In this document: positions 10,397-19,031 of the stretch, in pieces
Numbering within the stretch: position 1 is the first letter of the stretch
Layout: every line of letters starts with the position of its first letter
NCBI RefSeq assembly: GCF_010731795.1
Contig: NZ_AP022591.1
Span: 930,001 to 994,000 of the forward strand
Source: Mycolicibacterium celeriflavum
GTDB taxonomy: Bacteria; Actinomycetota; Actinomycetes; Mycobacteriales; Mycobacteriaceae
DNA length: 64,000 bases
Direction of reading: 5' to 3'
Notes under the pieces: model-generated
What the model was told of the DNA's origin: nothing
The model's input: the letters and a program-made list of their open reading frames with translations, nothing else
Database searches by the model: none
Translations under genes and position numbers: made by a program

Positions 10397-11289
10397 CGAC
10401 GCCGGGACATACGGGCAGTCTCGCGCTCGAAGACGTTGTTGAGGGCGCGGGGGGCGATGAGATCGAGGGCTCGCAACGCGAGGGCCTTGCGCGGGGCGAT
10501 GCGGATGGGGCGGTTGCGTGCAGCGGTGACCATCCAGTCGGCGGCCTCATCGACCGATAGCGCTGCAAGCCCGGCGTAGGCCCGGGTGGGGGCGATCATC
10601 GGGGTGGCGACAAGGGGGTAATACACAGTCGTCGAATGCACACCGCGGTGGCGCCATTCGGTGTCGATCACGCGGCTGACGGCGCTCAGTGCGGCCTTCG
10701 AGGCGTTATAGGGTGCGAACAGGGGCGAGGATTCCGGCAGCACGCGCCAGCTGGCGATGTTGATGATGTGGCCGTCACCGCGCTCGATCATTCCCGGCGC
10801 CAACCCTCGGATAAGTCGCAGGGGCGCATAGTAATTGAGTTGCATGACGCGTTCGATGTCGTGCCAGCGGTCGAGTGATTCGGCCAACGGCCGGCGAATC
10901 GACCGGGCGGCGTTGTTGATGAGTATGTCGATCGGTCCTACCGTGTCGACCAACTCGTCGACGGCATCGAGGTCCGCGAGGTTGGTCGCGACGGCGGTTG
11001 CGGATCCGCCAGCAGCGGTGATGCGTTCCACCAAGGCTTCCAACAGATGCCCGCGTCGGGCGACAACGACGAGGACGGCCCCTTCGGTGGCCAACTTGTG
11101 CGCGGCGAGTTCGCCGATGCCGGACGAGGCGCCGGTGAGCAGGATGCGCTTACCGCGCAGATCGATCGATGTGCGCGAGCGCTTGTGCGGAAGAGGCCGC
11201 ATCCCGGCAAGGCGCATGGAACGTTTCACACCGGACAGCAAGGCCGGTCCGCGTGCCGACCGGCCCGGGGCGATCAGGTCGTTCACCAT
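10393..11289 (-). CDS. SDR family NAD(P)-dependent oxidoreductase
   Basis: 298 aa from the ATG at 11289, chosen because GGGGAG lies seven bases upstream; an open frame continues to 11439 but has no better site. The Rossmann motif TGASSGIG is near residue 42, NNAARS near 120 and the catalytic YNASK (Tyr-X3-Lys) near 190. The C-terminus is basic and the N-terminus has an extra ~35 residues, as in mycobacterial membrane-associated SDRs acting on lipids. It is co-transcribed with the EamA transporter. A possible promoter with TTGACG and TAAG-rich -10 lies about 11340-11375. Confidence 0.82.
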   Translation of the reverse strand: MVNDLIAPGRSARGPALLSGVKRSMRLAGMRPLPHKRSRTSIDLRGKRILLTGASSGIGELAAHKLATEGAVLVVVARRGHLLEALVERITAAGGSATAVATNLADLDAVDELVDTVGPIDILINNAARSIRRPLAESLDRWHDIERVMQLNYYAPLRLIRGLAPGMIERGDGHIINIASWRVLPESSPLFAPYNASKAALSAVSRVIDTEWRHRGVHSTTVYYPLVATPMIAPTRAYAGLAALSVDEAADWMVTAARNRPIRIAPRKALALRALDLIAPRALNNVFERETARMSRRR

Positions 11290-11402
11290 GGGTCGACTCC
11301 CCGGCCGCAGCGGCATGCCGACCAGCGCGGCACTTAGCAAAGTTACCTTAAGGAGCGTCAATAAGTGCGCCACCGCCAGATCCCGACTGCGAGGGCAATC
11401 GG

Positions 11403-11738
11403 CTAACGGCCGCAACCTCTGGTGTCGAGCAGCGAGCACCCCAGAATGGGGCCTCGATTATCGGGCGGCGGGTTCGGCCCATCCCAGATCGTCAACGAGA
11501 CGTTTCCCTGACCCCAGTTGACGGTGTAATACGTGTGGCACACGTTCCAGTCCCAGTTCGGTGGGCCCGGCGAAACGAACGGACCGCCCGGGCCGCCCCG
11601 GGGGTCGTCACCCGGGCACCAGGTGTAGGGGCCGGAGGGTGGCGCGGCCTCGGCGGTACCGATCCCGAGTCCGATGCCGGCCGCACCCAAGGCACCGAGC
11701 GCCAACGCAGTTGCTGCAGATCGCGCGGCTCGATTCAT
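11403..11738 (-). CDS. small secreted Pro/Gly-rich protein, unknown function
   Basis: 111 aa from the ATG at 11738, with AGAGG eight bases upstream; the GTG three codons earlier is too close to that site. A signal peptide (to about residue 32, GTAEA-APPSG) is followed by a Gly/Pro/Trp-rich mature region with four cysteines (WCPGDD, NVCHTYY, LGCSLL, RGCGR) that could make two disulfides. Similar small Pro-Gly-rich exported proteins are common in mycobacteria, with no known function. Confidence 0.7.
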   Translation of the reverse strand: MNRAARSAATALALGALGAAGIGLGIGTAEAAPPSGPYTWCPGDDPRGGPGGPFVSPGPPNWDWNVCHTYYTVNWGQGNVSLTIWDGPNPPPDNRGPILGCSLLDTRGCGR

Positions 11739-11941
11739 GATGAACACCTCTCGTCCGGTTGTGGACGTCGCTGATGCGATCAGTAAACGCCGTGAGGGTG
11801 CCTACCGGTCCCAACATTGACGCTCGCTCTCGGGAAAGCGATCGATTCCGTTGCGCTACAGCAGTTGGCTCACAATTCGGAGAGAACGAAGTAGCGTAGG
11901 CGGTAGGTGAAGGAACACGGATCGCTCGGAGGGGGCAGCCA

Positions 11942-12265
11942 ATGGCAGATCGGGAGGGCGGCCAGTGGAACGTCGCTGCGAAGGAGAACGAGGTTTACCT
12001 CGAGCGCGCCTCCAAAGATGGCGAGCGGTTGTTCGACGATTCGCTGGCCCCGCACGAAGCGCGTGAACTCGCCCGACTGCTGACGAAATTCGCGGACAGG
12101 CTCGATGAGTCCGGCGGCCGAGGCGAGTCCAGTGAGGACGACAACGACGACGACGACTCCGATGACAACGACGACGACAACAACGACGACTCCGATGATT
12201 CGGACGAGTCCGATGAGTCCGGTGAGTCCGGTGAGTCCGATGACAGCCGCCGATCGTCGGACTAG
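11942..12265 (+). CDS. small protein with long Asp/Ser acidic tail
   Basis: 107 aa. GGAGGGGGC stands just before the ATG. Residues 1-57 look like a small folded domain (GGQWNVAAKENEVYLERAS and a helix HEARELARLLTKFADRL); residues 60-107 are almost only Asp, Ser, Asn, Glu and Gly, with runs of GAC/GAT/TCC codons. The folded part is of a type seen in short actinobacterial proteins of unknown function. The acidic tail would be disordered and could bind cations or basic proteins. The codon repetition suggests length variation between strains. Confidence 0.65.
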   Translation: MADREGGQWNVAAKENEVYLERASKDGERLFDDSLAPHEARELARLLTKFADRLDESGGRGESSEDDNDDDDSDDNDDDNNDDSDDSDESDESGESGESDDSRRSSD

Positions 12266-12573
12266 ATTCCGTGCGCCACATCGCCGTGATCAACGCAGCC
12301 GCACGCTCCCATGGTCCTACGGTGTGAATTGAATCCTGTTGGTTTGAAATGATTCTCGGGCATGCACCAATGAACGGCACCGCTCCAACGAGGCGAGCAA
12401 CAGCGAAAGACGTACCGATCGTTATCGAACGTCGCACCCATCGTTATGAGAAACACCGCGAATTTCGCGCAGTCGTGGACCGCTTCGTTGCACGATTGGG
12501 CTTCAGGCACTGCGATGCAGGGGACGTCGCAGCGCGTTGAACAGTTGGACACGGCTGCCATGGGGAGGAACAC
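12266..12573. other. intergenic region without a supported gene
   Basis: 308 bp between the acidic protein and the lipoprotein gene. A 63-codon frame at 12349-12540 has mixed third-base use, no ribosome binding site and no recognisable motif. The only structure noted is a short imperfect palindrome CGCGAATTTCGCG at 12457-12469. The last bases (GGGGAGG) are the ribosome binding site of the next gene. Confidence 0.6.
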
Positions 12574-13260
12574 ATGCGCCAACCAACGACCGCACTCGGT
12601 GTTGCGGTGATCTGCATCCTGGTCGCCGGATGCGCCAACTCCGTCGGCAATGCCCAGTCGCCGACAACCACCCGTTCGTTGATTCCGCGTCCGCTCGTCG
12701 AGCGTGAGTTGGTCGAGCTGCTGCTCACTCCCGAGCAGGTGAACGCCGCGATGGGTGCGACGGAGATGGCTGTGACCAGTACCCAGACCGCCATGTCCGA
12801 CAACAGCGCCACCATGGCGCCTCCGGAGTGCCTCGCCATCGACGGCGCGGCAGAGGCCCCGGTCTACGCCAACAGCGGCTTCAGCGCCGAACGCGATCAG
12901 AGTTTCAACGACGGCAATGACTTCGCGCACTACGTCAAGCAGGCTGTCGTGCTGTTTCCGCTCGTGGACAAGGCCCGGGCCTTCTTCGACGCGTCCGCCC
13001 AGCAGTGGCCGGCGTGCCACGAGTACAGCCACCTCCAGAGCGGTTCAAAATGGTCCGCCGGGCCGATCACGAACGCTGACGAGGTGCTCAGCACCATCGC
13101 AACCCAGCACGACGCCGCTGCCCCGGGGTGGGCCTGCGGACGCGCACTGGCGCTCAGAAACAACGTCATCATCGATGTCAACACGTGTAGCGCCAACCCC
13201 GCTGACTCGGCGGTCAGGATTGCCAAGCAGATCGGCGAGAACGTAACGGCGCGGTGGTGA
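12574..13260 (+). CDS. sensor-domain (PknH C-terminal-like) lipoprotein
   Basis: 228 aa. The lipobox LVAGC puts the lipidated cysteine at residue 20, so the mature protein is anchored outside the membrane. The rest resembles the extracytoplasmic PknH_C-like sensor domain of mycobacterial lipoproteins (LppH/LpqQ type): LLLTPEQVNAAMG near the start, a PPECLAI segment, a WPACHEYS segment and a C-terminal GWACGRALA/NTC pair, giving four spaced cysteines likely to form two disulfides. Ligand unknown. GGGGAGG five bases before the ATG fixes the start. It lies alone, upstream of tRNA-Pro. Confidence 0.82.
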   Translation: MRQPTTALGVAVICILVAGCANSVGNAQSPTTTRSLIPRPLVERELVELLLTPEQVNAAMGATEMAVTSTQTAMSDNSATMAPPECLAIDGAAEAPVYANSGFSAERDQSFNDGNDFAHYVKQAVVLFPLVDKARAFFDASAQQWPACHEYSHLQSGSKWSAGPITNADEVLSTIATQHDAAAPGWACGRALALRNNVIIDVNTCSANPADSAVRIAKQIGENVTARW

Positions 13261-13381
13261 CAACGTCCGCTGACTTCTTGCCGCAGACGGTGTCCGGACA
13301 CGACCGGGGATCGCTTCGCGACGAGGCTGAACGCTAAGGTATCGTTCCCTCGCGTCCGTCGAGATGTTTCGGGCGGCAAAA

Positions 13382-13458
13382 CGGGCTGTGGCGCAGTTTG
13401 GTAGCGCACTACACTGGGGGTGTAGGGGTCGCAGGTTCAAATCCTGTCAGCCCGACCA
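13382..13458 (+). tRNA. tRNA-Pro (anticodon GGG)
   Basis: 77 nt with encoded CCA. Acceptor arms CGGGCTG (13382-13388) and CAGCCCG (13448-13454) pair fully; the anticodon stem CTACA/TGTAG encloses the loop CTGGGGG, giving anticodon GGG for codon CCC; the T arm GCAGG-TTCAAAT-CCTGT is standard. tRNA-Pro genes are frequent integration sites, and an odd nuclease-like ORF follows within 55 bp. Confidence 0.95.
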
Positions 13459-13510
13459 AGTGGGATAGCGCAATTAGGGGTCGCGGAGGCGGCGGTACTC
13501 GGACGCGCAG

Positions 13511-14227
13511 TTGATCGAGGCGGTTCGGGCGTCGCACTCCTGGCGCCGGGTCTTGCGAAACCTTGGTCTTTCGGCCACCTCGTCGGCTGCCATGCGTTCG
13601 GTCCGATTGCACGCCGACCGACTGGGACTCGACTACAGCCATTTCACCGGCCAGCGACGCTGGACAGACGAACAGTTGGTCACGGCGATTGCATCCGCCA
13701 AAAGTTGGACACAAGTTGCGGAACTGCTCGGACTGGTGGGCGGGTCCAGCACGCCGACGATACGGGGCCACGCCGTGCGGCTCGGCCTCGACACTGCGCA
13801 CCTCACGCCAACGAGGAAGGTGCAGCCGCCAATCGAAGATCTGCGGCCGCAACAAGTCAACCTGGCCCGGGCAGGCTCCCTGTTGGCCGCGGCATGGTTC
13901 GAGCTCTGTGGCAGCGCCGTGTCTTGGCCGCTAGAACCGTGTCGCTATGACTTACTCGTGTGGCTGGGAGACACGGCCGAACGAATTCAGGTCAAGACAA
14001 CCACAGTGAAGCAAGGGGCATCGTGGGCCGTGTGGATCTCCAACACGGGAAAGGAGCGCACGACCTACGATCCGGCCGAGATCGATCGTTTCTTCATCAT
14101 TGACGGTGACTTCAACTACTACCTCATACCGGTGGTCGCTCTCGGAGGGCTTACTACGATCCAGTTGTCCGCGTATCGCAGCTATCGGCTCGCGCGGTAC
14201 TCGCCGACTACCGCAATCACTGACTGA
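13511..14227 (+). CDS. PD-(D/E)XK endonuclease-like protein with two HTH repeats; start unclear
   Basis: 238 aa if TTG at 13511 is used. Two tandem DNA-binding-like repeats (about residues 1-45 and 50-98) share the pattern 'hSDAQLIEAV..SHSW..VL..LGL' and 'WTDEQLVTAI..AKSW..VAELLGL', each ending in RLGLD. A C-terminal domain (about 115-225) has the PD-(D/E)XK layout: RYDLLVWLG supplies the Asp and IQVKTTT a Q-x-K. The same QxK variant is known in bacterial group I intron homing endonucleases. The frame stays homologous to the repeat before codon 1 (RRRRYSDAQ) but has only TAG stops at 13466 and 13475 and no ATG/GTG, so the true 5' end may be lost. It overlaps the convergent TauE gene by 11 bp. 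Confidence 0.6.
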   Translation: MIEAVRASHSWRRVLRNLGLSATSSAAMRSVRLHADRLGLDYSHFTGQRRWTDEQLVTAIASAKSWTQVAELLGLVGGSSTPTIRGHAVRLGLDTAHLTPTRKVQPPIEDLRPQQVNLARAGSLLAAAWFELCGSAVSWPLEPCRYDLLVWLGDTAERIQVKTTTVKQGASWAVWISNTGKERTTYDPAEIDRFFIIDGDFNYYLIPVVALGGLTTIQLSAYRSYRLARYSPTTAITD

Positions 14228-15128
14228 CGACGGTGACCGACTCGGCGGCCCCTGCCGGTACCGGCTGCGGTCCCCGCCGATACCGCCACGCCACGTAAAG
14301 CGCCGTGGCCCAAGCGATGACGATCAGGCTGTAAACCGCGGTCGACCACGGCCAGTGAATACCGAAGTAGTGCACCAGCTTCTGGCTGTTGGTCAACACG
14401 ATGACGCCGCCGACGGCAGTGCCCAGCAACGCCGGCCTGATCCGGCTGACCAGCCAGGCCGCGAACGGCGCCGCGATGACCCCGCCGACGGCGAGGCCGA
14501 GGACCACGGGCAGGTTCTGGACGAACTCTTCGCGCAGACCGATGCCGAACCCCACCGAGGCCGACGCCGCCACCAGGAATTCCGAGGCGCTCACCGAACC
14601 GATCACCGTACGCGGCGCCGTTTTGCCCCGCGACAGCAGCGTGCTCGTCGTCACCGGGCCCCACCCGCCGCCACCGGACGCGTCGATGAACCCGCCGAAC
14701 AAGCCCAGCGGACTGAGGAACTTCGCCGAATGCGGCGTCTCACCGTGGCGCAGCACCGGAGGGTGACGCAGCGAGAATCGCAGCAGCACGTAGGTCCCGA
14801 TCACCACCAGGATGCCCGCCATCAGCGGGGCCGCGTGCTCGGTCGACAAAGAGGACAGCACTGTCGCGCCGGCGAACGCGCCGATGGCCCCGGGCACGCC
14901 GAGCTTCAGCACGATCGGCCAGTCGATGTTCTTGAACCGCCAATGCGACAACCCGGAGGCCAACGTGGTGCCGACCTCGGCCAGGTGCACCGCGGCGCTG
15001 GCCTGGGCCGCGCCGAGACCGCTGAGCACCAGCAGCGTCGAGGCGGTGACGCCGAAAGCCATGCCCAGGGCACCGTCGACCAATTGGGCGCCGACCCCGA
15101 CGAGCGTGAAGATGAGGAGCGAACGCAT
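14217..15128 (-). CDS. TauE/SafE family sulfite/anion exporter
   Basis: 303 aa with about eight hydrophobic helices in the two-half TauE/SafE arrangement. Characteristic glycine-rich loops GAQLVDGALGMAFG near residue 12 and GGFIDASGGGGWGPVTTSTLL near residue 140 match the family. Members export sulfite, sulfoacetate or other sulfur-organic anions. A second, less similar paralogue lies just upstream on the same strand, with a 36-codon ORF in between. Its 3' end overlaps the nuclease-like ORF by 11 bp. Confidence 0.85.
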   Translation of the reverse strand: MRSLLIFTLVGVGAQLVDGALGMAFGVTASTLLVLSGLGAAQASAAVHLAEVGTTLASGLSHWRFKNIDWPIVLKLGVPGAIGAFAGATVLSSLSTEHAAPLMAGILVVIGTYVLLRFSLRHPPVLRHGETPHSAKFLSPLGLFGGFIDASGGGGWGPVTTSTLLSRGKTAPRTVIGSVSASEFLVAASASVGFGIGLREEFVQNLPVVLGLAVGGVIAAPFAAWLVSRIRPALLGTAVGGVIVLTNSQKLVHYFGIHWPWSTAVYSLIVIAWATALYVAWRYRRGPQPVPAGAAESVTVVSQ

Positions 15129-15193
15129 ACGTTCGGCTGCTTTCAGAAGTGGTCACCGGGCTGAGGGCGACCAGACGGACAGTGGGCGCGGGA

Positions 15194-15304
15194 TCAGGTG
15201 CGCGCGCGACACCACTCGTCGAAGGCGATGACCCGCCGCGACGGCCAGAACGGCTCCAGCGCGCAGAGGGCAGACGGCGCGGTGCGGAATCGGCGTTCGG
15301 CCAC
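15194..15304 (-). CDS. 36-codon small ORF between two TauE genes, possible leader peptide
   Basis: GTG at 15302-15304 is preceded by GAGGGGAG four bases away, an unusually strong ribosome binding site. Nearly all 36 codons end in G or C, as in the true genes here. The peptide begins MAERRFRTAPSALCALEP, has two cysteines (C14 and C32, the latter in DEWCRART) and ends with TGA at 15194. It starts 50 bp after the upstream TauE stop and ends 65 bp before the next TauE start. No known family is recognised. Cysteine-containing leader peptides control sulfur genes in mycobacteria, so a regulatory role for TauE is possible but unproven. Confidence 0.5.
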   Translation of the reverse strand: MAERRFRTAPSALCALEPFWPSRRVIAFDEWCRART

Positions 15305-15354
15305 CCGGCTCCCCTCTCTGGTCAAGCGGTTCGGCGTAACCTTACCTAACTGGT

Positions 15355-16140
15355 CTAGACGGACAGCAATCGATACAGCCCGATCATTCCCACGACCAGG
15401 ATCACGGCCCGCAAGGCGTTGGGCGAAAGCCGGCGTCCGTAGTGCGCGCCGAGGAAGCCACCGATCAACGAACCCGCCGCGATCAGGCCCGCCGCCGGCC
15501 AGCTGATCCGGTCGAATGCGACCACGGTGTACGCCGCCGCAGCCACCACGTTGACCACCAATGACAGCAGGTTCTTGGCGGCGTTCATCCGCTGCATGTC
15601 CTCGGGCAGCAGGGCGCCCATCGCGGCGATCAGCATGATGCCCTGCGCCGCGGTGAAGTAGCCGCCGTAGATCCCGACGGCGAACGTCGCCACGACGACC
15701 GCCGCCAACCTCGACCGCGAGACATGTTCTGCGGATTGTCCGGCCGCCTCGGCTCGCCGCCGCGCATACGCCTGGATCCGCGGACCGACCACCACCAGAA
15801 CCAGCGCCAGGATCAGCAGCACGGGCACCACCCGCTCAAACACCGTCTCTGGCAGATGCAGCAGTAACCACGCCCCGATTCCGGCGCCCAGGAACGAGGC
15901 CGGGATCTGCCAGGCGAGGCGATTCCACTGACCCCGCAATTCGCGGCGGTAACCCCAGGTCCCGGACACGCCACCGGCTACCAGGCCGATGGCGTTCGAC
16001 ATGGTCGACGTGACCGGTGGATAGCCCAGCGCGACCAAGGTCGGAAACGTGATGAGCGTGCCGGAGCCCACGAGAGTGTTGATTGCGCCCGCTCCCAAGC
16101 CGGCCAACGCGATCAGGACCATGTCGACGACGGGCACCAT
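15355..16140 (-). CDS. TauE/SafE family membrane exporter (second paralogue)
   Basis: 261 aa with eight predicted helices. The N-terminal GLGAGAINTLVGSGTLITFPTL and internal GIYGGYFTAAQGIMLI loops are the paired TauE/SafE signatures. The ATG is at 16138-16140; MVLIAL at codon 7 is an alternative. It is separated from the der operon by a strong hairpin and so probably has its own promoter. The substrate is likely sulfite or a related anion by family only. Confidence 0.83.
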   Translation of the reverse strand: MVPVVDMVLIALAGLGAGAINTLVGSGTLITFPTLVALGYPPVTSTMSNAIGLVAGGVSGTWGYRRELRGQWNRLAWQIPASFLGAGIGAWLLLHLPETVFERVVPVLLILALVLVVVGPRIQAYARRRAEAAGQSAEHVSRSRLAAVVVATFAVGIYGGYFTAAQGIMLIAAMGALLPEDMQRMNAAKNLLSLVVNVVAAAAYTVVAFDRISWPAAGLIAAGSLIGGFLGAHYGRRLSPNALRAVILVVGMIGLYRLLSV

Positions 16141-16160
16141 GGAAGGCTAATCGCCACGAC

Positions 16161-16203
16161 TTGTGGAGCGGCAGCGGCGCCTACCGCCGCCTAAACTCCA
16201 CAA
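16161..16203 (-). terminator. hairpin directly after der stop codon
   Basis: TTGTGGAG (16161-16168) pairs with CTCCACAA (16196-16203), and inside it GCGGCG (174-179) pairs with CGCCGC (185-190) around a 5-base loop. It begins one base after the der stop and lies at the end of the parA-to-der gene run, so it is a likely transcription end. There is no T-run after it, as is common for mycobacterial terminators. Confidence 0.55.
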
Positions 16204-16204
16204 A

Positions 16205-17611
16205 TCACCGTGAGCGGGACCCCCGCTTCTCACGCACGCGGACGTTGATGCGGATCGGGCTGCCTTCGAAGCCGAACGTCTCGCGCAGCCGTCGCTCCAG
16301 GAACCGCCGGTAGCCGGCCTCCAGGAACCCGGACGTGAACAGCACGAATGTCGGCGGTCGGGCGGTCGCCTGGGTGGCGAACAGGATCCGCGGCTGCTTG
16401 CCTCCGCGGACCGGCGGCGGGTGCGCTGCGACGACCTCTTTGAGGAACGTGTTCAGCCGCCCCGTGGACACCCGGGTGTCCCACGACTCCAGAGACTTCT
16501 CCAGCGCGGGCACCAGTTTCTGCACCGCGCGCCCGGTCTTGGCCGAGATGTTGACCCGCGGCGCCCACTGCAGTTGCACGAGTTCGCGGTCGATCTCGCG
16601 GTCCAGCTGGTAGCGACGGTCTTCGTCGACGAGATCCCACTTGTTGAAGGCCAGCACCAGCGCGCGGCCCGCCTCGATCACCATCGACAACACCCGCTGG
16701 TCCTGCTCGGTCAGCGGTTGCGATGCGTCGATCAACACGATCGCCACCTCGGCGGCGTCGATCGCACCGTGCGTGCGCACTGAGGCGTAGAACTCATGCC
16801 CGCTGGCCTGCCCGACCTTGCGGCGCAATCCCGCGGTGTCGACGAACCGCCAGAGCTTGCCTTCCATTTCGATCAGCGAGTCGACCGGGTCGACCGTGGT
16901 GCCCGCGACGTCGTGGACTACCGACCGCTCGTCACCGGCGAGCCGGTTCAGCAACGAGCTCTTGCCCACATTGGGCTTTCCCACCAACGCAACTCGACGC
17001 GGTCCGCCCCCGCCGCCGGCCGCCATCTCCGACACCGCCGGCAGCGACTCGACCACTGCGTCGAGCAGGTCGGCCACGCCGCGACCGTGCATCGCGCTGA
17101 TCGGATGCGGTTCTCCGAGCCCCAACGACCACAGCGCGGCGGCGTCGGCCTCACCGCGTTCGCTGTCGACCTTGTTCGCCGCCAGGAACACCGGCTTGCC
17201 TGAGCGCTGCAGCAGTTTCGCGGCAGCGTCGTCTGCGGTGGTCGCGCCGACCACCGCGTCGACCACGAAGATGATCGCGTCCGCGGTCCGCATCGCAACC
17301 GACGCCTGCTCGGCCGCCAACTGCTGCAGGCCTTTCGCGTCGGGCTCCCAGCCTCCGGTGTCCTGCAGCACGAAGCGCCGACCGAGCCACAGCGCGTCAT
17401 AGGACACCCGATCCCGGGTCACCCCCGGCACGTCCTGCACAACGGCCTCGCGGCGGCCCAGAATCCGGTTCACCAACGTCGACTTGCCGACGTTCGGGCG
17501 CCCGACGACGGCGACCACCGGCGGCGGTGCGGCCTCTTCGATCGCTTCCGCGACATCTTCTGCGCCGATCTGCCAGTCAGTTTCATCAGACCAGGTGCCG
17601 TCGTCACTCAT
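16205..17611 (-). CDS. der: ribosome biogenesis GTPase Der (EngA)
   Basis: 468 aa. Two GTPase domains follow one another: the first P-loop GRPNVGKS at residues 37-44 with the DTGG switch near 90 and NKVD, the second GKPNVGKS near residues 208-215 with DTAG and NKWD; a KH-like domain closes the protein. Der binds the 50S subunit and is needed for its assembly. The acidic N-terminal 30 residues are an actinobacterial extension. Its ATG overlaps the cmk stop by four bases. Confidence 0.97.
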   Translation of the reverse strand: MSDDGTWSDETDWQIGAEDVAEAIEEAAPPPVVAVVGRPNVGKSTLVNRILGRREAVVQDVPGVTRDRVSYDALWLGRRFVLQDTGGWEPDAKGLQQLAAEQASVAMRTADAIIFVVDAVVGATTADDAAAKLLQRSGKPVFLAANKVDSERGEADAAALWSLGLGEPHPISAMHGRGVADLLDAVVESLPAVSEMAAGGGGGPRRVALVGKPNVGKSSLLNRLAGDERSVVHDVAGTTVDPVDSLIEMEGKLWRFVDTAGLRRKVGQASGHEFYASVRTHGAIDAAEVAIVLIDASQPLTEQDQRVLSMVIEAGRALVLAFNKWDLVDEDRRYQLDREIDRELVQLQWAPRVNISAKTGRAVQKLVPALEKSLESWDTRVSTGRLNTFLKEVVAAHPPPVRGGKQPRILFATQATARPPTFVLFTSGFLEAGYRRFLERRLRETFGFEGSPIRINVRVREKRGSRSR

Positions 17612-18291
17612 CGCTGTGCTCCCGCTCGCTCCAACACGAGCCGCTTCAAGTGCTCGATCACCTCAGGTTGTGTCATCGCGCTGGTGTCGACCACCACCGC
17701 ATCATCGGCGGGACGCAGCGGTGACACCGCCCGTGTCGAGTCCAGGTGGTCGCGCCGCTTGACGTCGGCGAGCACCGCCTCGTAGTCGTCGGCCAGGCCG
17801 GCCGCCTTGTTCTGCTCGTTGCGCCGCCGCGCACGCACTTCTGCCGACGCGGTCAGAAAGATCTTGACGTCCGCATCCGGCAGCACCACCGTGCCGATGT
17901 CGCGGCCCTCGACGACGACGCTGCCCTCCCCCGCGGCCAGCGCACGCTGCACATCGACCAGTCGGGTGCGCACCGCGGGCACCGCCGACACCGCCGAGAC
18001 GGCCTTCGTCACCGCGTCACCGCGGATCTCCGTCGAAACATCTTCTCCGTCAAGGTAAGAGCAGTCCTCATCGGGGTCATATCCCACGGCCAGCTCGGCG
18101 GCCGCGGCGGTCGCGGCGACGGCATCGGCATCCGCCAGGTCGACGCCTGCGCGCAGCGCGGCCAGCGTGACGATCCGGTACATCGCACCGGTGTCGAGGT
18201 AACGCGCGCGCAGGGCGCGCGCCAATCCCCGTGACACCGTTGACTTTCCGGTTCCCGCAGGTCCGTCGACGGCGACCATCAGATCCGTCAC
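17608..18291 (-). CDS. cmk: cytidylate kinase
   Basis: 227 aa. The P-loop GPAGTGKST is at residues 9-17, followed by the [11 protein letters not shown]-binding motif near 32 and [16 protein letters not shown] near 125, all diagnostic of bacterial CMP kinase, which phosphorylates CMP and dCMP with ATP. It overlaps both neighbours by four bases (rluB-like before it, der after), in the order seen across actinobacteria. Confidence 0.97.
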   Translation of the reverse strand: MTDLMVAVDGPAGTGKSTVSRGLARALRARYLDTGAMYRIVTLAALRAGVDLADADAVAATAAAAELAVGYDPDEDCSYLDGEDVSTEIRGDAVTKAVSAVSAVPAVRTRLVDVQRALAAGEGSVVVEGRDIGTVVLPDADVKIFLTASAEVRARRRNEQNKAAGLADDYEAVLADVKRRDHLDSTRAVSPLRPADDAVVVDTSAMTQPEVIEHLKRLVLERAGAQR

Positions 18292-19031
18292 AGGCCGACC
18301 GCCTTGTACAGCTCGCCGAGCTCCTTTTGCGTCAGCACCCGGATGCTGCCCGGCCGTTGATCGCCCAACGCAACCGTGCCGATCTCGGTCCGCACCAGTT
18401 CCTGCACCGGATAGCCGACCGCCGCGAGCATCCGTCGCACGATCCGCTTGCGGCCCTCGTGCAGGGTCACCCGCACCAGCGTCTTGCCGGGAACCTTGTC
18501 GACCACCGCGAAATCGTCGACGCGCGCCGGACCGTCGTCGAGCTCGACACCGTTTCGCAGCTCGCGGCCCAACCCACGCGGCACCGTGCCCAGCACGGTG
18601 GCCAGGTAGGTCTTGGGCACTTCGAACGACGGGTGCATCAGCCGGTGGGCCAGCTCGCCGTCGTTGGTGAGCAACATCAACCCCTCGGTGTCGGCATCGA
18701 GCCGGCCGACGTGAAACAGCTTCTTGTTACCCCGGACCCGGTGCTCGACCAGATCGCCGATGCACGGCCTACCCCGGTCGTCGGACATCGTCGAATGCAT
18801 GCCCTTGGGTTTGTTGATCGCCAGGTGCACCAGCGTGTCATCGAGCGTCACCCGCGCCCCGTCGACCCGGATCACCGACACCGCCGGATCCACCCGCGTG
18901 CCCAACTCGGTGACGACGCGGTCATCGACCTCGACTCGGCCGTCCCTGATCATCTTCTCGGCGACCCGGCGCGATGCAATTCCGGCCTGCGACAGCACTT
19001 TCTGCAGCCGCACGCCGTCGGGTTCAGCCAT
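18288..19031 (-). CDS. 23S rRNA pseudouridine synthase, RluB/RsuA type
   Basis: 247 aa from ATG 19031; a longer frame to 19124 lies inside scpB and is rejected. An S4 RNA-binding domain (about 7-65, [22 protein letters not shown]) is followed by the synthase domain with the catalytic motif [11 protein letters not shown]112 being the catalytic aspartate. It isomerises a uridine of rRNA, most likely in 23S helix 89-90 as for RluB. The start overlaps the scpB stop by eight bases (ATGGCTGA), implying coupled translation. Confidence 0.93.
   Translation of the reverse strand: MAEPDGVRLQKVLSQAGIASRRVAEKMIRDGRVEVDDRVVTELGTRVDPAVSVIRVDGARVTLDDTLVHLAINKPKGMHSTMSDDRGRPCIGDLVEHRVRGNKKLFHVGRLDADTEGLMLLTNDGELAHRLMHPSFEVPKTYLATVLGTVPRGLGRELRNGVELDDGPARVDDFAVVDKVPGKTLVRVTLHEGRKRIVRRMLAAVGYPVQELVRTEIGTVALGDQRPGSIRVLTQKELGELYKAVGL

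Noticed and set aside
11856..12437. minus-strand ORF with His-Arg-Thr repeats
   Set aside because: It is the antisense shadow of the Asp/Ser codon repeats of the gene at 11942.
12349..12540. 63-codon ORF between the acidic protein and the lipoprotein gene
   Set aside because: No ribosome binding site, third-base composition unlike the true genes, no motif.
15331..15349. possible IdeR iron box (TTAGGTAAGG half) upstream of the small ORF
   Set aside because: Only about 13 of 19 positions fit the consensus and the second half is poor.
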